Shown here one piece after another: positions 8,864 to 17,355 of a DNA stretch of 33,608 nt. Location of the stretch: positions 1-33,608 of the forward strand of contig DRHS01000186.1 in NCBI GenBank assembly GCA_011053095.1, read 5' to 3'. The notes beneath the pieces are model-generated. The model had not been told where the DNA came from. It made no database searches and saw nothing but the letters and a program-made list of their open reading frames with translations. Each line of letters starts with the position of its first letter. Positions within the stretch are counted from its first letter, which is position 1. The DNA is from Bacteroides sp. GTDB lineage: Bacteria; Bacteroidota; Bacteroidia; Bacteroidales; SM23-62. The translations under genes were made by a program, and so were the position numbers.

Positions 8864-9121
8864 TTACCATCCGTCTTTCCCCATTTCGGCATCAAATTCT
8901 CCCAACTCCCTCAATAACCTAAGGGTCTCCATTGCATCCTCTTCATCGATAGTATTCAAAGCCATTCCGACATGCGCAAGTATATAATCGCCAACTTTTG
9001 CTTCAGGAAGCCATACTACTGATATTTCCTTTATGATCCCAGAGAAATCTACCTTTGCCATCATTAATTCAGGATTGCTATTATCGATCGATATCACCTT
9101 ACCCGGAACTGCCAAACACAT
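8864..9121 (-). CDS. hypC: Hydrogenase maturation chaperone HypC
   Basis: An 85-residue HypC/HybG-family chaperone. The diagnostic start MCLAVPGKV is present, with Cys2 that binds the iron centre after removal of Met1, and HVGMALNTID matches the conserved HAGFAI-type region. HypC carries the Fe(CN)2CO unit between HypD and the hydrogenase large subunit. It is the first gene of a tight hypC-hypD-hypE operon. It is divergent from the SDR gene across a 92-base intergenic region (9122-9213) that must hold promoters for both. I see only imperfect boxes there. Confidence 0.96.
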   Translation of the reverse strand: MCLAVPGKVISIDNSNPELMMAKVDFSGIIKEISVVWLPEAKVGDYILAHVGMALNTIDEEDAMETLRLLRELGEFDAEMGKDGW

Positions 9122-9213
9122 ATTATTTTTAGATTATTCAGTTTATAGTCGAAATTACACGCTGAAATTACTAAAATTTAGGATATTTGCTTTTACTGCA
9201 ATGGGAATAGAAC

Positions 9214-10707
9214 ATGGATTGGTACTCTGAAGAATTATTCTGTCATGACCTGCCTACAAAGCCCAGACCAGAGATCGGATTAGTACTTGTCACTGGCGCT
9301 ACGGGATACATTGGCGGAAGGCTTGTACCCGAATTGCTGGCCCGGGGATACAGGGTACGCATAATGGTCAGAAGCTCATCTCCGGAACAACTGGAGAGAT
9401 GGCCTGATGCTGAGATAGTTGTAGGGGATGCGATGAATGTAGCAAAACTTCGAAAGGCATTGGAAGGTGTAAGTGTAGCCTTTTATCTTATCCATTCAAT
9501 GCTTCTGGGAAAAAAGGAATTTGAGACCATGGACATACAGGCGGTGACAAATTTCAGATTTGTCGCTGAAGAATTGAAGCTGAAGAGGATCATATATCTT
9601 GGTGGACTTGGAAAGTATAGTTCCAATTTATCAAACCACCTGAAAAGCAGGCTTAACGTGGCCGAAATACTTATGAAGAGCAAAGTTCCCTGTACAAATC
9701 TAAGGGCTGCAATAATCATTGGATCGGGATCAGCTTCGTATGAAATCATTAACAACCTTGTCCGTAACTGGCCTGTCTATATCATTCCGGCCTGGACCGA
9801 TACTCTCTGCCAGCCCATTAGTATCCGTGACGTAATAAAATACCTGGTTGGTGTACTTGAACTTGAGGAAACCGCCGGGAAATCCTTTGGAATCTGTGGA
9901 GATGATATACTTAGTTACAAAGATATGATCGGTACCCTGGTCAAAATTCTCAGAAAAAAAAGATTGTTCCTGAATTCACCCTTATCGGGCATCAGGCTGT
10001 ACAGTTACATCACCAGCCTGCTCACTCCGGTACCTGCTTCAATAATTCAATGCCTGATGGAAGGGATTAAAAACGAAGTAATCTGTGGGAGTAATGAGAT
10101 CAGTACAATAATACCTTTCAAAACAATCGGCTATAAGGCTTCTCTCCTGAGAGCCCTTTCAAGAGAAGATCATGATGCTATTTATACCCGATGGTCGGAG
10201 GCCTACCCGCCTGCCCACAGTCTCGCAATGAAATTATATGAAATGGAGCCCCCCCCCCACTTTATCAGTTCGTATTCCATTTCCACCGATAAATCAGCCC
10301 GGGACCTGTACAAATCAATATGCAGAATCGGAGGTCCGGAAGGCTGGTTCCACAACAACTGGATGTGGAGGCTCAGAGGGTTTATAGATAGGATTCTGAT
10401 GGGAGTTGGGACCTCCCGTGGAAGAAGATCTGAGTCAGAACTCCGGATAAATGATGTAATTGGATTCTGGAGGGTGGAGGATCTTATCCCGGACAAAAGA
10501 CTGTTGTTAAGAGCTGAAATGAAATTGCCCGGTAAGGCATGGCTGGAATTCCTAATCAGTCCGGAGATGCAGGATAAGAACACTCTCTGGGTTCATGCCT
10601 ATTTCCAGCCCAAGGGAATTGCAGGCAGATTATACTGGTACAATTTCCTTCCTTTCCATTTTATCATTTTCAAAGACCTGCTGAAACAACTTGAGATTCG
10701 CAGTTAG
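9214..10707 (+). CDS. SDR-family NAD(P)-binding protein with DUF2867 domain
   Basis: A 497-residue two-domain protein. The N-terminal extended/atypical SDR (NmrA-like) domain has the Rossmann motif GATGYIGG (28-35) and YLIHSM near residue 92. It spans to about 290. The C-terminal part, about 330-497, resembles DUF2867: FWRVEDLIPDKRLLLRAEMK, then WLEFLIS and a closing FHFIIFKDLLKQLE. This fused arrangement is common in bacteria; its substrate is unknown. A run of ten C bases at 10249-10258 encodes three prolines in the linker and is prone to slippage. The ATG at 9214 has GGGAATAG upstream. It converges on the sensor kinase, with 21 bases between stops. Confidence 0.85.
   Translation: MDWYSEELFCHDLPTKPRPEIGLVLVTGATGYIGGRLVPELLARGYRVRIMVRSSSPEQLERWPDAEIVVGDAMNVAKLRKALEGVSVAFYLIHSMLLGKKEFETMDIQAVTNFRFVAEELKLKRIIYLGGLGKYSSNLSNHLKSRLNVAEILMKSKVPCTNLRAAIIIGSGSASYEIINNLVRNWPVYIIPAWTDTLCQPISIRDVIKYLVGVLELEETAGKSFGICGDDILSYKDMIGTLVKILRKKRLFLNSPLSGIRLYSYITSLLTPVPASIIQCLMEGIKNEVICGSNEISTIIPFKTIGYKASLLRALSREDHDAIYTRWSEAYPPAHSLAMKLYEMEPPPHFISSYSISTDKSARDLYKSICRIGGPEGWFHNNWMWRLRGFIDRILMGVGTSRGRRSESELRINDVIGFWRVEDLIPDKRLLLRAEMKLPGKAWLEFLISPEMQDKNTLWVHAYFQPKGIAGRLYWYNFLPFHFIIFKDLLKQLEIRS
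10249..10258 (+). repeat. Homopolymer tract of ten C in a coding region
   Basis: Ten consecutive C bases encode Pro-Pro-Pro in the EPPPHF segment of the SDR-DUF2867 protein. As read here the frame is intact. Gain or loss of one base would separate the Rossmann domain from the DUF2867 domain. Such tracts are sites of replication slippage and also of sequencing error. Confidence 0.9.
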
Positions 10708-10728
10708 ATGGCTCAGTTGGAAAGAACA

Positions 10729-12045
10729 TTATAATGGCAGGGTAAAGCAGAATTTCGATCCCTCGCCCTCTACGCTTTCAACCCACAATCTTCCTCCATG
10801 GGTCTTGACAATCTTATTTGCAATGGCAAGTCCGAGTCCCGTTCCCTCGCTGTCTCTTTGAATATTGCTTCCTCTGTAAAATTCCTCAAATACAAGTTTA
10901 ATTTCCCCGGAAGGGATTCCTGGACCCTTATCCAAGATCTCAACAAGTACTTGGTCCCGGACTTGTTTAGCCCTAACTTCAACCTGGCTTTTTTGCTCAG
11001 AATACTTGATGGCGTTGCCAAGCAGGTTTGCTATCAATTCCTCTATGGAAATCTTGAAACCGGTAATCTGATTAACCGTTTCATCTATTTCTAAACTTAC
11101 CTTGATGGATTTCTCCCTGGCCTCAGGTTCAAGGCTGGCCACCACTTTCTTCAGGGATTCCCTAACCGAGAAAGATGCAGTTACGAATTCATTGCTTAAC
11201 TTCAATTTTGTCAGGTAGAGAAGGTTTTTCACGAATCGGATCAGAACTGAAGTACGCTGAGAGGCAGTCTCGAGGAATTCCATGAATTCCTGATTAAAGG
11301 ATCCCTTAGATTTTTTATGCAAAACGTTCAGACTACCCTGGATGACAGCCAGGTGCCCTTTGATGTCATGGGTTATACGGAGCACATATTCGTTTTTAAT
11401 TTCATCTTTTATTTGCAGTTCCTTATTTGCTTTAGTATACGCTTCTTCATGTCTCCTGGACTGCTTCACAATGGTAGTGGTTATATATACTACCATATAG
11501 GAAGTGCTCATAAAAATTATACCGGTTGCCATAAGATATTTCTCACTCTGATAGAGATTGTGTGACACAAATCCTTCCAGTGCATAATGAGGTAGTATAC
11601 CCGAATATTCAAAAAGGCTTAATATACCAATCATGAGAAGGGCGAGGGTCACCTGTATGAAACTTTCACGGGGGACAAGCACAATGCTGGCCATGATCAT
11701 ATGGAATATGTAATAGATAATAAACGGGTTTTCAACGCCACCGGAAAAATGAAGCATGACGGTTAGTGCCAGAAAATCAGCGAAAATTTGAGTATTGGTT
11801 AAAATCCTGAGCCATGGGGCGGGATCATGATCTCTACGCTGTAAAATTCTCCTCAGCCAGAAGTAAAACAATATATTCAGAAAAAGAAAACAGGCTGAAA
11901 GAATATACAGACTGATTTCACGAACGGAAATCTCCAGCAACCGGCTGGAGATAAAGGTAACGAGTATAATGCAGAGAACGCCCAGCCATCTAAGCTGTAT
12001 CAGCCAGAAGGCAAACCTGTATATCCTGTTGTTTTTTGGATCCAT
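10729..12045 (-). CDS. Membrane sensor histidine kinase with RegB-like GGxxNPF motif
   Basis: 438 residues. Six hydrophobic spans in the first 195 residues form the sensor. The loop between the third and fourth carries GGVENPF (102-108), the GGxxNPF motif known from quinone-binding RegB/PrrB kinases. A short coiled linker follows, then HisKA with His226 (RITHDIKGHL) and an ATPase domain with the N box (Asn344, NAIKYS), the G1 box DKGPGIP from Asp372 and GTGLGLA (401-407). It starts 18 bases after its response regulator, with a strong AAAGGAGG ribosome site. The likely signal is quinone-pool redox state (inference from the motif). The H box differs from RegB, so it is not a direct orthologue. 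Confidence 0.92.
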   Translation of the reverse strand: MDPKNNRIYRFAFWLIQLRWLGVLCIILVTFISSRLLEISVREISLYILSACFLFLNILFYFWLRRILQRRDHDPAPWLRILTNTQIFADFLALTVMLHFSGGVENPFIIYYIFHMIMASIVLVPRESFIQVTLALLMIGILSLFEYSGILPHYALEGFVSHNLYQSEKYLMATGIIFMSTSYMVVYITTTIVKQSRRHEEAYTKANKELQIKDEIKNEYVLRITHDIKGHLAVIQGSLNVLHKKSKGSFNQEFMEFLETASQRTSVLIRFVKNLLYLTKLKLSNEFVTASFSVRESLKKVVASLEPEAREKSIKVSLEIDETVNQITGFKISIEELIANLLGNAIKYSEQKSQVEVRAKQVRDQVLVEILDKGPGIPSGEIKLVFEEFYRGSNIQRDSEGTGLGLAIANKIVKTHGGRLWVESVEGEGSKFCFTLPL

Positions 12046-12063
12046 AGTGAATCCTCCTTTGAA

Positions 12064-12468
12064 TCATTCAATTACGGATCCTTCGGTAAGTTGTCTCACC
12101 GATGTAAGAAGTTCATCCGATTCAAATGGTTTGTCGAGCATATGAACATTTGGTAATTGTTCAATATCCTCGAATGCATCCCTAATGTTGACCCCCAGAG
12201 TATCCGTCATACCGGTAATAATAAGAATCGGAAGATCCCGGTTTTCAGGATCACTCTTCAGGCTATGTGCAAGCCTTTGACCCTCAAGGTCTGAGTCCAT
12301 CATCACATCAAGAAGGAGTAAATCCGGCTTATGCTCATTAAACATATTCAAACCGGTTTTTGCATCATGTGCAGTACTGACCTTATAATTATCCCCTTCG
12401 AGTATAGCCTTCAGGGATTTAAGAAGGTCTTTGTCATCATCAATAATAAGAATGGAGTAGTTTTTCAT
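12064..12468 (-). CDS. Receiver-only response regulator
   Basis: 134 residues, one REC domain and nothing else. The acidic pocket Asp10-Asp11-Asp12, phospho-acceptor Asp54 (LLLDVMM), Thr85 and Lys113 (LDKPF) are all present. With no output domain it must act through protein contact or pass the phosphate on, as CheY- and Spo0F-like proteins do. It is transcribed before the kinase gene, 18 bases away, and is its probable substrate. There is a candidate promoter at 12491-12520. The mRNA just before the ATG reads CCTCC, not a Shine-Dalgarno site, so initiation relies on something else. Confidence 0.93.
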   Translation of the reverse strand: MKNYSILIIDDDKDLLKSLKAILEGDNYKVSTAHDAKTGLNMFNEHKPDLLLLDVMMDSDLEGQRLAHSLKSDPENRDLPILIITGMTDTLGVNIRDAFEDIEQLPNVHMLDKPFESDELLTSVRQLTEGSVIE

Positions 12469-12490
12469 GATGAGGAGGTTTAGTTATAGG

Positions 12491-12520
12491 CAAATTACTT
12501 CAATATTGTACCAATGTCAA
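12491..12520 (-). promoter_or_regulatory. Candidate promoter of the two-component operon
   Basis: Read on the minus strand, TTG (12520-12518, within TTTGAC) and TAATTTG (12497-12491) are 20 bases apart, close to the Bacteroidota -33/-7 consensus. The -7 box is one base shorter than TAnnTTTG. The leader would be about 20 bases. Confidence 0.4.
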
Positions 12521-12587
12521 ATCCAGAACAGAAGAAATGTTCGTATTTTTATATGGCAATCCAGATTGAATAACTATTACAATATAT

Positions 12588-14531
12588 ATGATGATTAATA
12601 AATTTATCACTGCAGCCCTTTTCATGCCGCTATTGCTGATGGAATTTGGCTGCCAGCCTGAGGAGGTTAAAAAAGACTACCCCATTCAGCCGGTTTCATT
12701 TACGGATGTCCATATTGATGATCTCTTCTGGTCGCCCAGGCTGGAAACGAACCGCAGGGTGACAATTCCCTATTGTTTCATGCGATGCGAGGAGACCGGG
12801 CGGATCAATAATTTTGCGGTTGCCGGGGGACTCACGGATGGGGAGTACGAAGGCAGGCGCTTTAATGATTCAGATGTTTATAAGGTCATTGAAGGTGCAT
12901 CCTATTCCCTGAGTGTTCACCAGGACCCCGAGTTGGAAGCCTACCTTGACAGCCTTATAGTTCTGATCGCGGCAGCCCAGGAAGAGGATGGGTACCTATC
13001 GACACCCCGTACTATAATTAAGACCGGACTCTCAGACCGGTTTAACGGGATGTATGGAGGGGATGAGCGCTGGTCACGATTGGATCATGGGCATGAATTG
13101 TATTGTGTGGGACATATGTATGAGGCTGCAGTGGCACATTACCTGGCCACCGGCAAGAAAAGCCTGCTTGATGTTGCTCTAAGAAATGCAGACCTGGTAT
13201 GCAACGAGTTCGGACCGGATAAAATACGTAGCGTCCCTGGCCACGAAGAGATCGAGATCGGGCTGGTAAAACTGTTCAGGGTTACAGGGGATGAAAAATA
13301 TCTTAATACAGCAAAGTTTTTTATCGATGAACGGGGTCATTATAACGGAAGGGATCCACACGGTTATAACAACCATGAATATTGCCAGGACCATCTGCCG
13401 GTGCTCGATCAAACCGAGCCTGTGGGACATGTTGTACGTGCACTCTACCTGTATTCTGGCGTGGCGGATATTGCTGCCATAACCGGAGAAGAATCTTACC
13501 TGCACCCCCTGAATACAATCTGGAATAATATTACCGGCAAAAAATTATACCTGACCGGTAATATGGGAGTTCAGGATTACGATGAGGGTTTCGGGGAAGA
13601 ATATATGCTTCCCAACCAGATGGCTTATAATGAAACCTGTGCCGGGATCGGTAATGCACTCTGGAACCACAGGATGTTCCTGCTTTCAGGTGACTCGAAA
13701 TACATTGATGTTCTGGAGCGTGACCTCTATAATGGAGTATTGTCAGGGGTATCCCTGGAGGGGAATACATTCTTTTATCCCAATCCTCTTGCCTCCGAAG
13801 GCAACTACCATCGCTCACCCTGGTTCGATTGTGCCTGCTGTCCGACGAACATCGCCAGGTTCATGCCCTCCATCCCGGGATATATATATGCCCAGAGGGA
13901 AGATGCAATTTATGTCAACCTGTTTATTGCCGGGACCGGTTACGTAAGGCTTACCAGCAATAAAGTCAAACTGGTAACTGAAACAATTTACCCCTGGGAA
14001 GGCTCCGTAAAAATCAGCGTTTATCCCGAGGATACTGGTGAATTGGACATTCGCCTTCGCATCCCCGGCTGGAGCAGGAACGAGGTAGTTCCGGGTGACC
14101 TCTATTCATATATAGATGAAAGCAATAATCCGGTAAGTTTAAGGGTAAACGGGAAAGAAATCCCGATTGAAATGGAAAAGGGTTATGCCATACTCAGACA
14201 GGAATGGAAAAATGGGGATATTATTGAATTGGAGATGCCAATGCCGGTCAGACAGGTTCAGGCACATGAAATGGTTACAGATAACCTGGGGAGGATTGCA
14301 CTTGAAAGAGGACCGATTGTGTATTGTGCCGAAGGTATTGACAATGGGGGGACAGCTCTTGATCTGAAGGTTCCGGGATTGCAGGATCTGAAGGTAAATT
14401 ACCACCCGGACCTATTGAATGGGGTTGCTGTGATCAGCGGAAAAGAAAACACTTTCAGGGCCATCCCCTATTTCGCCTGGGCACACCGTGGAGATTCAGA
14501 AATGGCAGTCTGGATGAATCCTTCGGAATAA
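12588..14531 (+). CDS. GH127-family (DUF1680) beta-L-arabinofuranosidase-like lipoprotein
   Basis: 647 residues, matching the family length. GH127 enzymes release beta-L-arabinofuranose with a zinc-bound cysteine nucleophile. The metal and catalytic residues are visible: Glu349 and Cys351 in YNETCAG, and Cys417-Cys418 in CACCPTN. The usual opening is VHIDDLFWSPRL...NRRVTIP. The (alpha/alpha)6 barrel runs to about 440 and a beta-sandwich follows. The N-terminal segment with LLLMEFGC (Cys22) looks like a lipoprotein signal, so the enzyme is probably periplasmic or surface-bound. Translation may start at 12588 or at the next ATG, 12591. Related clans also hold other specificities, so the exact sugar is uncertain. 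Confidence 0.9.
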   Translation: MMINKFITAALFMPLLLMEFGCQPEEVKKDYPIQPVSFTDVHIDDLFWSPRLETNRRVTIPYCFMRCEETGRINNFAVAGGLTDGEYEGRRFNDSDVYKVIEGASYSLSVHQDPELEAYLDSLIVLIAAAQEEDGYLSTPRTIIKTGLSDRFNGMYGGDERWSRLDHGHELYCVGHMYEAAVAHYLATGKKSLLDVALRNADLVCNEFGPDKIRSVPGHEEIEIGLVKLFRVTGDEKYLNTAKFFIDERGHYNGRDPHGYNNHEYCQDHLPVLDQTEPVGHVVRALYLYSGVADIAAITGEESYLHPLNTIWNNITGKKLYLTGNMGVQDYDEGFGEEYMLPNQMAYNETCAGIGNALWNHRMFLLSGDSKYIDVLERDLYNGVLSGVSLEGNTFFYPNPLASEGNYHRSPWFDCACCPTNIARFMPSIPGYIYAQREDAIYVNLFIAGTGYVRLTSNKVKLVTETIYPWEGSVKISVYPEDTGELDIRLRIPGWSRNEVVPGDLYSYIDESNNPVSLRVNGKEIPIEMEKGYAILRQEWKNGDIIELEMPMPVRQVQAHEMVTDNLGRIALERGPIVYCAEGIDNGGTALDLKVPGLQDLKVNYHPDLLNGVAVISGKENTFRAIPYFAWAHRGDSEMAVWMNPSE

Positions 14532-14597
14532 GGAGTAATTGATATATTATTGTAATTCGCCTTCAAAAGATTAATTTTAAGAAACATTGAAAGAAAA

Positions 14598-16565
14598 ATG
14601 AGGATCTACAAAATACTAATCGTACTGATTTTGGTGCTGGTCTTATTCAGCACTTGTCAGAAAAATAAACAGGGCCCCGAACTTCTGGCTAAAACGGGAC
14701 CCGACACAACTGCAAGTATTGGGGATACTGTATGGCTCGATGCGAGTCCCTCTTCAGGTCCCGAATACCAGATCCAATGGTCAATCCATAATCAACCCGG
14801 TAACGATACCATTACATTCTCCGATTCGGATTCGGCATTCTTTATCCCAACCTCAAACGGGACTTACCAGGTTAAACTTACCCTTAGCAGCGAAGATCTG
14901 TTCAGTTCCGATTATATGGATGTTTTTGTCACAGGTTCAGTAATCATCAAGGACATTACAAGCAATACCAGGCTTAAAAAGATTTCAGTCACCGATGAAC
15001 CCGACTATATTGTAATTGAGGAACTTGCAGTTACTGCTGAACTCATAGTAGAGCTTGGTGTCATCATTGAATTCAAAGAAACGGCTTCAATGGTAGTCAG
15101 GGATGGGGGAGAAATATATGCAGATAATGCTTCCTTCATCGCGGCAGATTCGACCTGGAAAGGGATCGCTATTGTTACTGAAGGTAACACCTTTACAAAC
15201 TGTCTTATAGAAAATGCAGGCAATGCATCTTTCACTGATGACCCGGATGAAATAGCTTCTGTCATTCTGAAAAGCGGCGCTACCCTGGCCTTTTCCGGCA
15301 ATACTCTTAAATACAGTGGTGGTTACGGGATAGTAGTTATGAACGGGGCAAATTTCTTTGACGATACCGAGAATCAGGTGTACCCCTACCGGAACAACCA
15401 TTTCATAAAAAATGCCATGGGTCCGATGGTAATCCCGGTCCACGTCCTCAGTGACCTCTCCGGACAGTATTTCGAAGAAGAGACGGAAGATACCTACATC
15501 GAGATCTACGAATCGACCTATTCTTCTTCGATCAGCAAGTCCCCCTGGTTCAGTAACCAGGGCATGCCCTACAAGATCACCGGTCCAATACAGTTTGATA
15601 AGGACCTGACCATTAACAACGGGGTGGAGATGTATTTTGAGAGCGATGCGGGACTGAAGGTAAATGGAAAGCTGACAGTTTCCGGAACTTCTTCTGATCC
15701 TGTGATTTTAGATGGATTCATATCCGGAACTGCTGCATGGAAGGGCATTTTTGTTCATAACGGGCAGGTTGACATGGATTATTGCAACCTGCTGGATGCC
15801 GGGAATGCCGTTTACAGTGGACTCGATGTGAAGGCATCCCTGACTGTCGAACAATTACTGAGCATGGGTAATTCTACAATAAGCGGCAGTGGAGGAACAG
15901 GTCTGTACATGCCCGGAACTGCACATATACAGTATACTGAAAATTTCAGCGGGAATACATTCAGTAACAATGCAGGTTCCGCCGTCAGGATACGCATGGA
16001 CGATGTAAACAAAGTGGTTAACGGGAATACCATTACCTCATCCCCCGGCATACCGGCTGTAGAGGTTCATATGGGACTCGATGATCCCCTCGGAACATGG
16101 GTAAACCTGGCTTCCGATTACGACTATAAAGTACTTGAGTCACTGACAATAAAGGCTACCAAAGATCTGACAATCGAAGCGGGCGCAATAATAAAAATGA
16201 CTGTGGGTACCATTCTGCAGGTAAATGGGGGATTACAGGCCATTGGAACCACCGGGTCTATGATTACCATAGGAGGAACGGAATCCAGGAAGGGACACTG
16301 GGACGGAATTTTTCTCAGCGGAACTCAAAAAGTAAATCTTGATTATGTGAATATTATGGACGGAGGAGGGGATTTTGAGGACAAAGCCAACCTGATAGTA
16401 GAATCTGCCGCCACAGATGTAACGGTTACCAATTCCACCATAAACAACAGTAAAGGATACGGAGTTCTGATCAAGTCAGGTGCATCCGAGTTTGGAATTA
16501 ATGATCCAGTCTCCAATAACACCCTTGAGGGAGACCTTGGCGAATACCATGAGGAGAGTAAATAA
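14598..16565 (+). CDS. Lipoprotein with PKD-like domain and three-unit beta-helix
   Basis: 655 residues. A lipoprotein signal ends at LFSTC (Cys20). Residues about 30-112 look like a PKD/Ig-type domain (WLDASPSSGP, NGTYQVKLTL). The rest is a right-handed parallel beta-helix made of three similar units of about 190 residues. The markers WKGI (187-190), WKGI (381-384) and WDGI (568-571) recur with spacings of 194 and 187, each followed by a conserved strand near (N/L)AGNA or MDGGG. No polysaccharide lyase active site is recognised; it may bind glycans or cell-surface structures. The 3' end overlaps the HAD gene by 17 bases. It follows the GH127 gene by 66 bases. Confidence 0.82.
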   Translation: MRIYKILIVLILVLVLFSTCQKNKQGPELLAKTGPDTTASIGDTVWLDASPSSGPEYQIQWSIHNQPGNDTITFSDSDSAFFIPTSNGTYQVKLTLSSEDLFSSDYMDVFVTGSVIIKDITSNTRLKKISVTDEPDYIVIEELAVTAELIVELGVIIEFKETASMVVRDGGEIYADNASFIAADSTWKGIAIVTEGNTFTNCLIENAGNASFTDDPDEIASVILKSGATLAFSGNTLKYSGGYGIVVMNGANFFDDTENQVYPYRNNHFIKNAMGPMVIPVHVLSDLSGQYFEEETEDTYIEIYESTYSSSISKSPWFSNQGMPYKITGPIQFDKDLTINNGVEMYFESDAGLKVNGKLTVSGTSSDPVILDGFISGTAAWKGIFVHNGQVDMDYCNLLDAGNAVYSGLDVKASLTVEQLLSMGNSTISGSGGTGLYMPGTAHIQYTENFSGNTFSNNAGSAVRIRMDDVNKVVNGNTITSSPGIPAVEVHMGLDDPLGTWVNLASDYDYKVLESLTIKATKDLTIEAGAIIKMTVGTILQVNGGLQAIGTTGSMITIGGTESRKGHWDGIFLSGTQKVNLDYVNIMDGGGDFEDKANLIVESAATDVTVTNSTINNSKGYGVLIKSGASEFGINDPVSNNTLEGDLGEYHEESK

Positions 16566-17226
16566 TTTCACTGTAATATTTGATATGGACGGTGTCATTG
16601 TAGACTCCGAACGTGTATACCAGGAGATCGAGCGTGGCATGTATGATGAGATTGGCATACCCGTCAGCAAGGAGGATCATGCATCTTTCATGGGAACTGC
16701 AGAAAGGTCAATGTGGAAAATCCTCTCGGATAAATACGGTATTGACCGTCCGGTAAACGACCTTGTGCTGGAGGAGCGTGAGCGGTTTATAGCAAGGCTG
16801 GAGGCTCCTGTCTCCATACCGCTTATGAAGGGACTTATTACCCTGCTGAAAGATCTTAAATCAGAGCAAATCCCATGTTTGATTGCCTCATCATCATCCT
16901 CTGAAATTATAGCAAAAGTGATAGAGATCAACAAGCTCGGAGTTTACTTCAAGGGTTTTGTCAGCGGGGATGATGTTACAGAATCAAAACCTTCACCTGA
17001 AATATTCCTTAAAGCTGCATCTCTGGAAGGGACTGAACCTTCGAAATGCCTGGTTCTTGAAGACTCGGTCAATGGAATCAGGGCAGCCAGGGCTGCAGGA
17101 ATGCCTGTAATTGCTTTGCGGGATTCCGACAGCGATCAACATTCCCTCATGGAAGCCACCATGATTATTGACAGTTTATCTGAAGTGAGCTCCGAAAAAT
17201 TCCGAAAAATAATTGCAGAACCATAA
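16549..17226 (+). CDS. HAD-IA hydrolase, beta-phosphoglucomutase-like
   Basis: 225 residues. The HAD motifs are complete: motif I DMDGVIVDS (Asp12, Asp14), motif II Ser in LIASSSSSE, motif III Lys in SKPSPEIFLKAA and motif IV in LVLEDSVNGIRAARAAG. The DMDGVIxDS form and length place it among sugar-phosphate phosphatases and beta-phosphoglucomutases. A helical cap sits between motifs I and II. I chose the ATG at 16549, just before the Asp motif. The frame is open further upstream but reads through the coding sequence of the beta-helix gene. The 17-base overlap suggests translational coupling with the lipoprotein. It is cytoplasmic, so its substrate is likely a phosphorylated sugar taken up by the cell. 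Confidence 0.85.
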   Translation: MRRVNNFTVIFDMDGVIVDSERVYQEIERGMYDEIGIPVSKEDHASFMGTAERSMWKILSDKYGIDRPVNDLVLEERERFIARLEAPVSIPLMKGLITLLKDLKSEQIPCLIASSSSSEIIAKVIEINKLGVYFKGFVSGDDVTESKPSPEIFLKAASLEGTEPSKCLVLEDSVNGIRAARAAGMPVIALRDSDSDQHSLMEATMIIDSLSEVSSEKFRKIIAEP

Positions 17227-17355
17227 TCAGGAAATACCAAAAAATATCCCTGTTTTCACTCAATAATGTTCCCGCTTTGAAATTAGACAGGACCGAAATT
17301 CGGAATTTTTATTTTTTTCAATACATTTAACCCCTGTACTTCAAAAAATTATCTC

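Noticed and set aside
11261-11280. Similarity to the 112-133 hairpin segment (shared CTCGAGGAATTC)
   Set aside because: It lies within normal sensor-kinase coding sequence. Shared 12-mers are expected by chance in a window of this size.
17293-17308. Overlapping palindromes CCGAAATTCGG and AAATTCGGAATTT followed by a T-rich run
   Set aside because: The loops are one base long and the stems short, so this is not a credible terminator. It could be a weak operator.
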